Positions 22,320-34,327 of a DNA stretch of 64,000 nt are shown piece by piece. This stretch comes from Taudactylus pleione. Lineage: Eukaryota > Chordata > Amphibia > Anura > Myobatrachidae. The translations under genes and the position numbers were made by a program. The number at the start of each line of letters is the position of its first letter. Position 1 is the first letter of the stretch. Location of the stretch: the NCBI GenBank assembly GCA_031769625.1, contig JAUIMM010000171.1, positions 248,001 through 312,000 of the forward strand, in the 5' to 3' direction. The notes under the pieces are model-generated. The model ran no database searches. It was not told the DNA's origin and was given only the letters and a program-made list of their open reading frames with translations.

Positions 22320-23400
22320 TGTGATTACCTTAAGAAGAACACACTGAATATTGTTCCATGAGTAGAAAAGAAGTACATTTTCTTGGCCTTAAGATTGAGG
22401 TGAAAAATGGTAAACTTTAAACAGGTAATTATATGAAACCCACTGACTGTAATACTTATATAGATATTGAACATAAAGGTCTAGCCCAGTAGCTCACTAA
22501 TGTACCTAAGGGCCAGCTTTTCAGAATTAGACGGAATTGTTCCAATGATAATATGTATAAAGAACAAACAAATGAAATGGTGAAAAAGTTTGTCAATAAG
22601 GGGTATAAATTCCATCAGTTACACAAATCTATGGAAAAAGTTGGTGTTGTAGATAGAAATAGCCTTTTAAAGTCATCAGATAGTTCAGTTGAACAGAAAA
22701 TGGACAACAACTAAAAGTTATACTAATTTTCAAATGTCTTTTAATACCCAATTTAATAAGACTTACAAGAAAATGGAAGGTGCCATTAAGAAAAATTGGG
22801 GGATACTGTCAAAAGATGGGATTTTAAGAAAAGCATTACCAGCAAAACCTAAATTCATTTACAGGAAAGCCCCTACTATAAAAAGTAATATAGTTCCTAG
22901 TGCCTTGCATATGGATGGATGCTGAATTCTAACAGGGAACAAAGGTTTCTTCAGATGCGGGGATTGTTGGATGTGCAAATCCTGCAGTAGTCCACATTCG
23001 AAAATCACAGAATTGGTTACCAATAATAAAAAGGTCCAAATTACAGATTTTATAACATGCCATATAGTTATGTGGTTGATGCCATTAAATCTGTATGCGA
23101 TCTTGGGAAAACCAAGAGGCAAATCAAGATCAGATGGGCAGAACATGTTCGTAATATTATTAAGGAGAATGAAAACCATCCATTTTCCCTGCAGTTTTAA
23201 GAAACACATAATAGGTGAACAAAGGTTTTGAAAAAATTCTGTGGCATATCTCTATTTAAAGATTATTGGCACAGTAGAAATAGGGGCATTAGATTGGACA
23301 AACACAGAAATGTGTTACATTTATGAACTCAACACCTTGAAACTGTCAGGTTTAAATCATGATTTCGAAATCAGATGGTACCTGTAATCCAATAAATACT
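22320..23400 (+). pseudogene. Penelope-like element 3' half: RT thumb and GIY-YIG endonuclease
   Basis: On the plus strand the thumb region reads EVHFLGLKIEVKNGKL-like sequence with RKPTDCNTYI-like residues, then KGQLFRIRRNCS and VKKFVNKGYKFHQL (22.35-22.65 kb). Next come NTQFNKTYKKMEGAIKKNWG and KALPAKPKFIYRKAP (22.75-22.88 kb), a cysteine motif RCGDCWMCKSC near 22.96 kb, and the endonuclease (23.06-23.2 kb) with DLGKTKRQIKIRWAEHVRN. The arginine and glutamate of that last motif fit GIY-YIG domains; the GIY part itself is worn (VVDAIKS). Stops interrupt the frame. The reverse transcriptase core is not present upstream. Confidence 0.8.
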
Positions 23401-24284
23401 GTATATTTGTGGATTATTGTTAAAGATGTAAATTTGGTTTGATATGAAAAGATATATCTTTTCTGTTCCCATGTTTTTCCCAGTCTGACAGAGTAGATGT
23501 TATTACATACTATTTTGTTCACTTTTTTTTATATATTTATTATTTTTATTTTATTTCTTTCTTTGATATTGGATTTTGTTAGTACTGATTTTACTGATAT
23601 AAGTAGTGATTTTTATTTGTTCAAGTACTGATATACTACATTACTATAATGCTATTAGGGCATTTTGGCTGTCTTTACCATGTATGTGAAGGTAGTGGTT
23701 GCTGTTGCAGTAATGTGTCTTGTTTGTTTTATATCCCTTATGCATAGGTTGCTAGGCAACCACCATGCACTGTGTTGCATGGAGGGAGTACGGTGCTATG
23801 CATTATGGGTATTGTCCCTGCAATATGGGGAAACTATTGAAATTTACTCACTACATACAATTATTTGCATACTGTGTAATGTTTTTCCAATAAATGTTTG
23901 AGTTTTACTGTTTTTAATACACAGACTTTTACAGAATCTGGCTATATCTGCCACTAAGCGATTATTGGTCTAAAGGTTGCTTATCAACCAACACTTTGAT
24001 AAAACAGTGCTGTTCATCATGGGTAGCATGTCTTTTTGAACTACCTTTATTGCTACCAAACAATATGCCTTCCAGACAAACATGCTTTTACCAATTTGGT
24101 ACATTCTCTGAACAATTTACATGTTTTAATTCTGTTGATCTGGATGGAAGTGTTATTTTCAGGATATCAGGCTTTGTTTATACTCCACATTTTGCTAAAT
24201 GCTGTGTATATATCTTTTGAGTAGAGATGGTTATATTTTTTTTTAGTTATATATTGTAGTTTTAAATAATTCTTAACCCATCTT
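23401..24284 (+). other. Probable PLE 3' trailer
   Basis: AT-rich sequence after the endonuclease, with short ORFs and no recognisable domain. AATAAA occurs near 23,890. Confidence 0.35.
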
Positions 24285-24352
24285 GTGGCAGACACTCATC
24301 TTGATAAAGGCACCGCTGTGTGCCGAAAGACATTGAAGGGGTGTTGAGTGTA
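24285..24352 (+). ncRNA. Degenerate hammerhead-ribozyme-like fold
   Basis: TTGATAA (24,301-24,307) stands where CTGATGA is expected. It is followed by a perfect 5-bp stem, GGCAC (24,309-24,313) with GTGCC (24,320-24,324) around a 6-nt loop, and then GAAA (24,325-24,328), the second conserved core element. ACACTCA upstream can pair with TGAGTGT downstream (about 24,344-24,350), giving an outer stem. Hammerhead motifs are known in the terminal repeats of Penelope-like elements, and a PLE relic lies just upstream. Two core positions and one stem-III pair are altered, so activity is unlikely. Confidence 0.45.
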
Positions 24353-25900
24353 TTGGGGTAAGAGCTCATATCCATATATACCATACCATTTGCATAAATA
24401 CTCGAGTTCCATCTTCTGCAGTGCAGTGGTGTGCTATATTTACATCTATAGGTATGGACACTCCTCCTGTGTTTTTATAATAAAAGCTTGTGTTTCCAAC
24501 ACAATATTGCATTTTAGCTTTTCTATTCTGTTTTATATTCCCTTTGGAGCAATTATGATATCATATGTCCAATCCTGGAGAGGATCAAAGATGATGTAAA
24601 TAAACCTTTATGAGCTTTTCACCATCCTTTCTCGTGTAAGCATACATGTAGGAGTTTGCACTGTGTCCACCACATTCGGGTGATATTACAGAATTGGGAC
24701 TGTCTGGACTTTGGAAAGGGACTTGGACACCATCTTTCTATTTACTGTTTGGACATTTATGGAGTGTTAATCCTCCCAACAAATTTACACCATTGTGTGA
24801 TTTGTTTTCTTTATTTATATTAAACAAATTGTCAAATGGGACCAAGCGTGAATTTGGAACGCCGTTGATGAGAATACTGTCAGCTGGAATAATTCTCAGC
24901 GCAAGTGGTGTCAGTGTTTTTATCTGTATGTATGTATTTGTAAGTTGATGACTTATTATTAACCATGCTGCTTTGGAACGCAGCACCACAAGTTTGATTG
25001 CTTTTCTTTCATTAAAAATGGTCTATTCCGCTTTGTGTATTGCTGGTTTTGCTCATTGCAGTACTGTATATTCTATTTCAATGCTTTATTCAGCTTTAAA
25101 GTCCATATGACGGACATTGTCCTGCTCTACCATAATCAGTGGTTAGATAGTACATGCATTGATAAATTGCATATTATTACACACAAGCTGCTACTTACAG
25201 TATGCTCTAATAATTACACTCTACAATGTCAGCCATTGTGGTAACATGCATTTCAGCTGGGTTCTCCATCATCTGAGCCTAAAAATACTAGACCAGGATT
25301 CCTTTGCGCCCTAAATGCTTGCACAGCCCAGATTGGGGCTCACACTCAAGCAGGTATCCAGCTTGGAGATGAGCCTCTCAACACTATCTTCAATTCTGCA
25401 GCTTACTTTCGCAGTATTGCTGGAGGCCTCGACCATGTCAATCTTTGCTGGAACCTGCCCACCATTGCTAAGTGCTATCACAACTTTGATTGTGACTGGA
25501 TGTATCATGCACGGCTGCAGTCTCCATGGCAGCAGATCTTGTTCCTCAACCCTGAGTCCTGTGGTGGCCCTTTTGTGGAGCACTGCTGGTTCTGCTGAAG
25601 CCTACAACTTGTAAAGTGCTAAACAGAGCTCTATGAAGATGGCATGAGGTGAAAACCCTCTCATTGTCCACCTCCTGCTGCGGGACCTCTCTGAATCAGT
25701 TGTTGGGGCTGCTAATGGTGCTAACAGTCTTCATAATACCAGTGCCTGCTACTTCTACAGTGCTTCTCTAGCTCAACCATGTACTGATTTCTGGTGCCCT
25801 ACCTCCATCTAGTGGCTACATTCCATACAGAGACCTGTTTTCACAAATTCTGATGCTGTCCTACTACCTTTTTCTCTGACCCTCACCTCCTACACTATGC
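24353..25900. other. No recognised gene; probably PLE and LINE non-coding sequence
   Basis: Sequence after the hammerhead-like fold probably continues the PLE terminal repeat to about 25.0 kb. From about 25.3 kb the composition becomes richer in C and T and likely belongs to the 5' region of the L1 that follows. The opposing ORFs at 25.31-25.61 kb have no recognisable motif. Confidence 0.3.
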
Positions 25901-26269
25901 CTCCATTTACTTTTGACTTTGCCACTGCTGTCTCACACACACTGCAGATCAGCTGAAGATGGACCCACTGCCACTCCCATTCTGACAGATGACTGAATCC
26001 TGCTCGATGGGGGTCTGCACCTTTCAGTGACCTATTCACCATATAATTTTAGCAATGTATAATACAACATTGTGGCTCTTATTCACTACATAACATACAT
26101 ACCAGACTATATTCTGTGACCCAAACTATTCTACCTATCATGGTCAAGGACAGAAAATCTACTCACAAGAAATGCCTAAAACTTTCTCTTCCATGAGAGA
26201 AAGAAAGGCTATTTCTTGACACCTTCAAACCTGATTCAGACTTTCAAGACTCTCATACCCATCCATCTC

Positions 26270-26766
26270 CTTCAGTAGCTGAAATCACACATAGATGACC
26301 AGGACAACAAGGAAAGATGAAACAACATATGGATCAGAGGACTCCCAGAGGATGTCCTCACTCAGGTTTTATTGATGCATTAACAAAAATGTTCAAATAA
26401 ATCCTAGGTCATGACCCCAATGACACATATTTTTGGAAAAACACACAGAGCTTAAGGGGCCTCCCCATGGATAAGTCAAGCAATGTAATCTGCAGACTTC
26501 ATTATTTTGCCAGGAATGAGGAGATCCTCCACAAAGTCCACCAGCTTGATTCCATTGAGAATAAACTCCAGATATACCCAGATCTTTTGTGGTATACTCT
26601 GCAACAACATAAAACTTTGAAGCCTCTCACTGATGAACTCTGCAAAAATAATGTGAAATACCATTGGGCCTTTCCTTTAAGTCTTCAAGTCACCCACAAT
26701 GGGAAGATGGTTACCCTTATCATTCCTGCTGGCCTGGACTCTTTCTGCTCATTTCTGAATTTGTGA
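26270..26766 (+). pseudogene. L1 ORF1 protein, C-terminal part
   Basis: ORF1p is the nucleic-acid chaperone of L1 retrotransposons. The plus strand reads NNIWIRGLPEDV near 26.32 kb, corresponding to the RRNNxRIxGLPE motif, then NVICRLHYFARNEEILHKV, LQIYPDLLWYTLQQHKTL and VKYHWAFPLSLQV, the conserved RRM and C-terminal domain pattern of vertebrate L1 ORF1. The part from 26,467 is open to the stop at 26,764. Upstream of that there are frame breaks. Confidence 0.8.
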
Positions 26767-27404
26767 AAAGTGAAAGTCCCTAAATGATCTACTAATTGCT
26801 CCATTTCAGAAACCTGATTTCCTATTGACTGAGCTACACTATACCTGCTTATGTTTCGAATGTTGTGTCTCCCTTTGTCCCTACCACATACTCCTCTATT
26901 TATATTTTTAAATTTCTTGCAGGTTTGGCAACATTAGTGATGAATTTGCAGCATTCCGTACCCCACATTTTTGGGACTGAACTTATATGTTATTTCCCCC
27001 TCTTCTGCCAGAATGTGCTTCATGCAGCCACATCTACCTGTTCATGAGGTTGAAATGTTGACATTTTGCTCAACTTCCTCATGTCACTTATAGTCAGTTT
27101 TCTATTTTGTTTCCTTATGTTATGGGTATTGTACACTGCTGCCCCTAATGTCATATAATGTTTTTTTGATATGCATACCCACGTGATATTTTCTTTATCC
27201 TAAAGTCTCTGTTGAGACATTATATTCATTACCTCCTAAGGTACAGACCCCTGTAACAGCCCACCAGTACCTTTTCTCCCTGGGTCATGGTTGTCTACCT
27301 TCTCCATAGTTGCCCCAGAAACAGTCCTTACACATTCCAGTTAACCATAATATGTTTAACCCATTTTTTAGTTTACCCTTTACCGTCCTCTCTGCCCCCT
27401 TGTG

Positions 27405-27960
27405 ATGGTTGCCCCTGACATACTATGGATAGTCTCTATAAATGTACGGGGTCTCAACATCCCTGAAAATTATTTTTATGTCCCCCATTCTCTTTGGCAA
27501 ATTAGGCAGTACATCCAAGAGACCAACTTTAAACATGGCCCCCAATCCCCCTCTTTATATGACCACCACTATCACACTACCTGTTTCAACAATAATGTCC
27601 CTGGAAAATCCAAGGGTAGGGGTCACAATTTTGTTTTCCAGATGCCACTCTGTCTCAAAACTTTCTGTCCATAGGTAGAGGATGGTAAAGCTTTCCTTAA
27701 CCAAAGATTCACATTCCTCAATGTATATGCTCCTAACCAGGGTCAACTATAAATCCACCGAACAATACTTGACAAAGAAGAGTAATTGCTGTAATTTATT
27801 ACTGTGTAAGGTGGAGACTGTAATTGGGTTCTGGACCCATTCCAGAAGACATCTAACCATGCAAGAAATCAAGCATGATATCTCCTGATGAACTTCTGGG
27901 AAAAACCCAGGTCCTAAAAGCTTCTCCATTACATAAAAATTCAGCAATGAATTCCCTCCC
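27405..27960 (+). pseudogene. L1 ORF2, endonuclease domain
   Basis: ORF2 encodes the apurinic-like endonuclease and reverse transcriptase that copy L1. The start reads IVSINVRGLNIPE, matching the SINVNGL motif of the endonuclease, followed by QETNFKHG (the QETH motif with asparagine in place of histidine), GKSKGRGHNFVF, FLNVYAPN and, in another frame, GDCNWVLDPFQ, where GDFN is expected. Several frame breaks are present. Confidence 0.75.
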
Positions 27961-28386
27961 TTCTGCTTTAAGCATTTAATGCAATATTGGATTCATTAAA
28001 ATTCTCCCAGCAGTCCCTGGAGGCTCATATACAGTAGTCATCATTCCTAAGGAGGGAATTTTTCAAGTTTTTTTAATTATTCCAAATCCATGGCCTTGAA
28101 CATCTATATACCATCAACAACCTTAAACATGCCTTCAAATACACACCCTTCTTATGTAAAATATTTGGATATTAAACTTATTAATGACTCTTGAAGACTG
28201 TCATATTAATTATAGTATACCCCCTTTATTAAGGCTTTTCTGTCTGACTATAGATGGCATCCTAAAAAACTCTAACAATACATAACCCCTACTCATGGTT
28301 CCAAACAGTACAAACATTGATAAGGAACTTATCTGGCTTGGGAAATACCCACATGTCCTAATTCAAAGGAAACTTATGGGTGGCTT

Positions 28387-29487
28387 CAGGGCTGTAACTA
28401 GGTATGGTATGGCCGGTAACACTGCACAGAGTGCAACTGCCCTGATGGTAGAACACTGGCTGCCCATCTCACTTTCTCTCTAGTCTCTCTACTCGCACTG
28501 GGAGGCCACTGCTTAAAGTCTGATGTGCAGCTGCGGCATCCAGCAGGAGGACAGTAAACAGGTGCAGCCTCCGGCTTCCCCCTACATGTGACAGAGTGTG
28601 ACTCACTCAGTATGAATCTCTGGTGCTGCCTCCTGAGTCCCGGCAAGTGCAAGAAGCCCTGTATCTATTGGGATGGGAGAGATATCATTACATCATGACA
28701 TCTCCCTGCCCAAGGCTCCCCCAGTTCTGTGGGTGAAGTCTCTCTGCAGAGAAATTGCTGCTATGGGTGGGTCAGGCTGGGAGCAATTCACTGCGGCTGT
28801 GCTGTGTGGACACCAGGACACTGGACTGTGAATAAAGCTGCAAGGTGAGGTTTGGTCCATTGTGTTGTTAACACTGTTACAGACAAGGGCGGGCAGTGGG
28901 GCAGTGCCATGGCATAATTTGTAAGGGATGAGGGGGAGAGTTGTACTGTGTGCCATAATATGTAAGTTAGGATTGGGGAGTTGTACTGTGTGGCATAATG
29001 TGTAAGGGAGGAGGGGGGAGTTGTACTGTGTGGCATAATATGTAAGGAAGGAGTAGGGGAGTTGTACTGTGTGGCATAATATGTAAGTTAGGAGGGGGGA
29101 GTTGTACTGTGTGGCATAATATGTAAGGGATGAGGGGGGAGTTGTACTGTGTGGCATAATATGTAAGGAAGGAGGAGGGGAGTTGTACTGTGTGGCATAA
29201 TATGTAAGGGATGAGGGGGGAGTTGTACTGTGTGGCATAATATGTAAGAGAAGAGAGGGGAGTTGTACTGCGTGGCATAATGTGTAAGGGAAGAGGGGGG
29301 AGTTGCACTGTGTGGCATAATGTGTAATGGGCATTACTACTGTGGTGTGTAATGTGTAAGGGGCACTACTACAATTTAGTGTAATGTGTATAAGGTACAA
29401 TACTACATGTATGTAGTGTAAAGTACATAAGGGGCACTACTGTGTGGTGTAATGCAAATTGGGGGTACTATATTGTGGCCACACCCA
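28387..29487. mobile_element. Minisatellite-bearing hAT-like insertion in L1
   Basis: The left end CAGGGCTGTAACTAGGTATGG belongs to the CAGTGGCGTAACT type seen at 31,121. The inside holds the hairpin-forming GATATCATTACATCATGACATC and a tandem array of about 41-bp units. L1 coding sequence is found on both sides, so this is an insertion. The right boundary, near 29,487, is inferred from where L1 homology resumes, and no target duplication was established. Confidence 0.5.
28930..29335. repeat. Minisatellite, about 10 units of 41 bp
   Basis: GAGTTGTACTGTGTGGCATA followed by ATATGTAAGG and a purine run recurs at about 28,939, 28,979, 29,020, 29,060, 29,101, 29,141, 29,182, 29,222, 29,262 and 29,303. 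The long open frames across it on the minus strand are a product of the repeat. Confidence 0.9.
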
Positions 29488-29720
29488 TTCCCTTTGAAAG
29501 ATGCCATTCAAGAGAAATTGGGCATTCCCCACTCTGATTTCTGGAAACATTTACAACTCCAACATTTCTTGTTTACCTCCAATAGACTAGCCTCTGCTAA
29601 GAGAGACTTTACTTCACATGATATGTGATATGTGTTACTCCACAATCACCCAGTCATACAATATCCACTCTGCATAAATGTTAGATAACCACTCTCCCTC
29701 CTTTCCATGATATACCACAA
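29488..29720 (+). pseudogene. L1 ORF2, C-terminal fragment
   Basis: The plus strand reads FPLKDAIQEKLGIPHSDFWK then HLQLQHFLFTSNRLAS, resembling the C-terminal region of L1 ORF2, where a QLQHFL-type motif is conserved. The reverse transcriptase between the endonuclease and this segment has been lost. Confidence 0.6.
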
Positions 29721-30127
29721 TCTTGGAGAAAGACATGTTTTGAGTTAAATATGGCTTTTAACTACTTTGTAAATAGACCCTTTTGTTTGAAAAGCAAAGT
29801 GGGCGGGAGAGAGGGTTAAAGTGGGGTTGCAATTTGCTGTCATTTATATAATTTTTCACTTACAGTAGTTGATACTTATACAGGTGTGAATATTATGGTT
29901 AGATTTACATGTTTGCATTTTACATTATTACTTAATAACTAAAAGAGTTGAAAATTATACAGTATGTGTTTGCAGTGCTACAATGTGATTTGTACTTTGA
30001 AAATGTGGAGTTTTAAGTACTCTGCATGTTAATTGATTAACTGATTGGAGGGTTTATAACTATATTAGTGTTTAGTTTTGTTTGTTTTTACAAAAGAAGC
30101 ATTTTAAACAAGTCTGTCCATTTAAAG
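29721..30127. other. Probable L1 3' trailer and unassigned sequence
   Basis: GC-poor sequence with a purine-rich stretch near 29,795-29,820 that would suit an L1 trailer. No coding motif. Confidence 0.35.
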
Positions 30128-30300
30128 GGGCTTATTCTGAGTCAGATGGGTCTCTTTACCTGTACGCATACCTGTATAGAGTTTAAGAATATAGAAGTAA
30201 ATTTAGTCGGATGGATATTGGGTGGCAACAAGGTTATCGCATGGAGCTTTTCTCTCTTTTGAGAATGTAGCTTGAGTTCCATGCTATTCTGAGTCATGTG
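30128..30300. mobile_element. MITE of the CTGATTCTGAGT family, aged copy
   Basis: GGGGCTTATTCTGAGTCAGA at the left and, inverted, ACTCAGAATAGCATGG at the right form terminal inverted repeats. Related copies begin GGGGCTGATTCTGAGT at 41,968 and GGCTGATTCTGAGT at 48,338. Confidence 0.5.
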
Positions 30301-31112
30301 TTTTGAGGAGGGAAGCCTATTTCAAATGGACCTCATGCATCTAGTTTGGGAATGGTGCTAGGTACTAAAGATGATGTTTGCCATTGTGCATGGAAAAAAT
30401 AGTGTTCAGAGCAGCTTCCTTCTTGAAGCCCCACAGCCACCTTACGTTTGGCTTAGAATCAGTCCCAAAATCTCCAAGTTCAACTTTATAAGTGGTGAGT
30501 TCTCAGTGGTCAGATCTTCTAAAAGTATGTTTTTTCTTGTAAAAGCCACAAGTAATTCACTTCCAAATGGTAATATTAATGTCCTAAACGTTTATAGTCA
30601 CTGCTACATATTGCACATCAAGCTTTACACAACCTTACAGACAAATCTTGCACAATGCAATTAAGTCAAACAGTAAGGCTAGATAGTCATGTGGAGAATA
30701 CATGACATGGTTTAGGACTGTTAACAGTTGCAGTATGATTAGCATTGTTTCAATGTTTGGGTAACTGTAACATGGTAGTTTAGATTCATGGGAAGGAGTT
30801 GGTTAAGCTTAAAGAGTTTTATTCTAGCATGGCTGTATGTTAGAAAATAGTCAACCTACTGAAGGAAATATGTTTAGCTGATGTGATATATGTAGACTTT
30901 GGATTATATTACATCCTTTTACCTGTGCCTAGGTTTGTGGAGGGGCCAAACAGGGTCCCAGGTCTTCTGTGCCCTTGTCTCCATGTTAGCAGCAGTGGCA
31001 GCCTTTCTCCTCAGGCAGCATGCACTGTTGTGTGCTGAGCTGTAGTGGATGCAGGGAGGCTGCTGCTGCTGCTGAACTAAACAGCAGTCTCCTTTGCATG
31101 TACCTGTATCTG
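30301..31112. other. No recognisable feature
   Basis: The ORF at 30,371-30,664 (+) is open for 97 codons but has no recognisable motif. A CTG/CAG-rich stretch occurs near 31,050. Confidence 0.35.
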
Positions 31113-32009
31113 CCTCTGACCAGTGGCGTAACTTCATCCCAGGTGCCCGGAGGCAAGATAAATGTTGGTGCCCCCCCAAATTAAAATGTACCACCCCCCC
31201 AGCACCTATGCCAGCCCCAGCTGCCACTGCCCAACTTATACAGTTCCTTTTATATAATGCCCCCAGTAGTGGTCCCCATATGCAGTGCCTGCCTATGTAG
31301 TGCCCCCCAGTAATGGTCCCCCTATGCAGTACCTCCAGTAGTGAGCCCCCAGTAGTGAGCCCCCAATAGTTGCCCCCAGTAGTGAGCCCCCTGTAGTTGC
31401 CCCCAGTAGTGTGGGCCCTGTATTTGCCCCCTGTAGTGAGCCCCCTGTAGTTGCCCCCAGTATTGAGGCCTCTGTAGTTGCCCCCATTAGTGAGCCCCAT
31501 GTAGTTGCCCCCAGTAGTGAGGGCCCCCCGTGCGTGCACACACACACACAAAAACAAAACTTACTTTTATCCCCTCTCCAGTGCTGCTGCCGTCCATCCC
31601 CGGTGTCCGCTCCTCGGCACTATGGGAGTGACATCATAATGTCACTCCCATAGTGCACTGTGGGACCCGGAAGATGGAGCTCACTCCTGAGCTCCGTCCC
31701 CTGCGTCTGCTCCTCGGCACTACGGAAGATGGAGGGAGCTCTGTTCTCCAGCTGCCGCCGGGGGTTTGAATTGGAGCCGGGCGCCAACTGGTTACACACT
31801 CAGCAGGCGCCCGGCAAATGGAGGGTGCAGGGGGTGCGACCTTACCCCCTGCACCCTCCATAGTTATGCCAATGGAGGTGGAGCACTGATCAGCGGTGCT
31901 CCTTCTCCATGCAGCTCCCGGGGACAATGGAGCCAGGTGCATCCTTCAGGGCTGGCGCCCGGCAGAAAATGACTCCATTGTCTCCGGGAGTTCTGCCACT
32001 GCCCCTGAC
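31113..32009. mobile_element. Non-autonomous hAT element, 881 bp, with 8-bp target duplications
   Basis: The element spans 31,121-32,001. Ends read CAGTGGCGTAACT and, inverted, CAGTGGCAGAACT. The flanks CCTCTGAC (31,113-31,120) and CCCCTGAC (32,002-32,009) match at 7 of 8. The inside holds a CCCCAGTAGTGAG-type minisatellite (31.30-31.52 kb), a CA microsatellite near 31,540, the hairpin GGGAGTGACATCATAATGTCACTCCC-like palindrome around 31,624-31,650, and further GC-rich hairpins. There is no coding capacity. Confidence 0.8.
31295..31525. repeat. Minisatellite of about 27-30 bp units in hAT element
   Basis: AGTAGTGAGCCCCCTGTAGTTGCCCCC and variants recur about eight times. Read on the other strand it resembles the array in the element at 38.9-40.3 kb (ACTACTGGGGGCACTGC), which suggests a common origin. 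Confidence 0.85.
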
Positions 32010-32720
32010 TGAGGGGAGCATGGTGCACCCCTATCCATGGTGCCACAATTAGTGTTTGTTCATACTTTATTTATTGAAAAAGAACAGGTAGATACAGGTG
32101 CAGGCAGAGGAGACTGCTGCTGAGATGTTGCTCTTACCATTAAATAATAAATGCTCCCCCATCATTAAAAAACTATTTTAAACACCAGTTAACAATTAAT
32201 ATTGCCTCTTTAATATAATTTAATAAATAATATTGCTCTTTTAATAAACTTAAACAATACATTTCCCCTATTATGCTAACAAAATAGAATTCTCCCAATA
32301 ACAAATTACCAATGTTTCAGCACCTGCCTCCTTAGTCAATACATAATAACTGCCTACATTATAAATGTATTGTGATTTCTCACCTTCTGGTTGGCCATAT
32401 AGATGTGGCGGTATGACAACAATTTTACGTTGGATTTACAATCATTTTACAGCTATTTTAAGACAGTTTTAGGGCAGTTTTGGTCAAAATCCCATTTAAA
32501 TAATCCACCACAAACTACCATAAGATGCACATTGATGGTGGTTTACAAAACCCCAAGCAAACTTTTGAATAGTAAATACAGTAGTTCTGTGCTTCAATTT
32601 GCTGGTGATGTACATAGGTTTTAAAACCACATCAAAACCAATGCTTAATAATTTTACCCCATGAATACAGATTTATTGGCCTTATCTTTTTATAACTAAC
32701 AAAAGCTCTTCACACAGCTC
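32010..32720. other. No recognisable feature
   Basis: AT-rich sequence between two DNA elements, with several ATTAATATTGC-type short repeats. Confidence 0.4.
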
Positions 32721-32721
32721 C

Positions 32722-33281
32722 CATAGGGCCTGATTCAGACCCACTCACGAGCGCTGAGCGCTCGCAAGCGGGTCGATGGTGCCCAAGTGCGCATGCGCAT
32801 GACGGAGGTGGCTCCATCGGTGCGCATGTGCGAGACCCGAATAACGATGGCCAAGCCGTCGTTATGGGTCTCGCACCAAAGGGGGCGTGCTGTCGATGTT
32901 GATTGACAGCACGCCCCCTTTGGTGGGCATGCCGGGGAGTGTGGGTGCCAAGACGGAGGCATTCCCATGGGAATGCCTAACATCTTGGTCCGGCAACACT
33001 GACACCACTAGTGATGTCAGTGGGAGTGCTATTGGCTCTGATAGAGCCAAAAGCACTCATGAGCTTGCGGCAGTGAGACACTACCGCAGGGTCTCATCGC
33101 AAGCCCGATGGTCACGATGGTCTTGACCATCGCGACCATCTTTTTGGCCGCTCGCTATAGCTGTGGGTGGTCACCTGCAGCTATGCGAGCGGCCAGGAGG
33201 CCTTTCTAAATAGGAGCAGGGACGGCCCTGATTCAGAGCGAGCGCTCTGTCAGAGCATCCGGCTCTGAATCAGGGCCATAG
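32722..33281. mobile_element. Multi-hairpin MITE, 550 bp, target duplication CATAG
   Basis: The element spans 32,727-33,276, flanked by perfect CATAG copies. Ends read GGCCTGATTCAGACCC and, inverted, GCCCTGATTCAGAGCCGG. The body is a chain of successive hairpins. Examples are CAAAGGGGGCGTGCTGTC with GACAGCACGCCCCCTTTG (about 32,877-32,922), GGCATTCCCATGGGAATGCC (about 32,960-32,979) and GGCTCTGATAGAGCC (about 33,032-33,046). The same order is found at 36,236-36,757 and 57,496-58,042. There is no coding capacity. Confidence 0.85.
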
Positions 33282-33830
33282 TGTGTTAGTTAACATGCGA
33301 TTCAATTTCTAATTGAATTGTGTGTGTTTTATCCGTTCAGTTATCTACAGATGATTGTGTGAGGTCCCAGTGCAAACCTCGCTGCTATTTGAATCTTCCC
33401 TACAATTTGTAGATGTAAAGACTCCTGACTGCACTGCTCTGTTCCATTAAACAAAATATAAGTCCTAAAAATGCCATAACCCAAAACATCAAAAAGGTGA
33501 GGTTCACAGAATCATAGTCATGGTCCTAGATTAGACTATACATATTGATGGCAAGTTTAATACAGTCAGTTATATGTTATATGTTATAAAGGACAGCTTA
33601 AATAATTACAGATTTATATAAATGAAAATAATTATCTTGGTCCATTATGGTAAGCACAAAAAAATATATAGGATAAAAACATTGATTCTATTCTATATGT
33701 GTCTTGTGCATGAACCTTTGCAATGGTTCAAAACTAGCTGAACTTCCTGGAAACTTGAATGTGTGATAAGGGCCCCAATGAAGGTGGGGATTGAATGCTA
33801 CTACTTCTAACTACTCATGTGCTGCTGATA
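33282..33830. other. No recognisable feature
   Basis: AT-rich sequence between two MITEs, without coding motifs. Confidence 0.4.
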
Positions 33831-34327
33831 CTCAGGGCCTGATTTAGGAAGGAATGCTGATGAGATCGTGGCTGCACTTACGCACACAATTCTGCTGCAA
33901 ATGTATGCTTGTAATTGCAATTGCAAAGTACTCGCACGAACAACATGCATACGCCCACTTCCACCCTTGCACATCCGTAACACCTTGCAATCCATCCAAA
34001 ACATCGGTAACATCGAAGTACATCGGAGCCCCTCACACAATTAAGGCAGGTCAGATCTCACTTGTAAATTGCTAACTTTCCTGTACGCAGTGAGCACTCA
34101 AGCAGGGGCTAATTTATGCACGCCCCTGTAACAGCATTCAAACGCACTGACATGCACTCTGCCTGTCAATCACTCTGTAATTGCTCTGTGTGATCTACAT
34201 GATTGCAGAGCTTCACAGTGAAGCATTTGCACATGTGCACTACGATGTTAACGCATGTGCAGTATGCAATAATCGGCCATCTGCATATGCGATTGCAACA
34301 GCGATCCTTGCTGAATCAGGCCCTCAG
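33831..34327. mobile_element. MITE, 487 bp, target duplication CTCAG
   Basis: The element spans 33,836-34,322 and is flanked by perfect 5-bp copies of CTCAG. Ends read GGCCTGATTTAGG and, inverted, GGCCTGATTCAGCAAGG. The inside resembles the elements at 52.2 and 55.8 kb: GCAATTGCAA, CTAATTTATGCACGCCCCTG, TGCGATTGCAACAGCGATC and CTGCCTGTCAATCACTCTG-like words recur, in direct or inverted form. Confidence 0.8.

Noticed and set aside
24694..25614. Several opposing ORFs of 80-100 codons
   Set aside because: No recognisable motif; the region is best explained as non-coding PLE and LINE sequence.
28693..29400. Long minus-strand ORF (235 codons) with repeated CHTVQLP-like words
   Set aside because: It is the translation of the 41-bp minisatellite; no start context, domain or conservation is visible.
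30919..31557. Minus-strand ORF of 212 codons rich in GG(N)Y repeats
   Set aside because: It runs through the minisatellite of the hAT element at 31.1 kb and across the element boundary.
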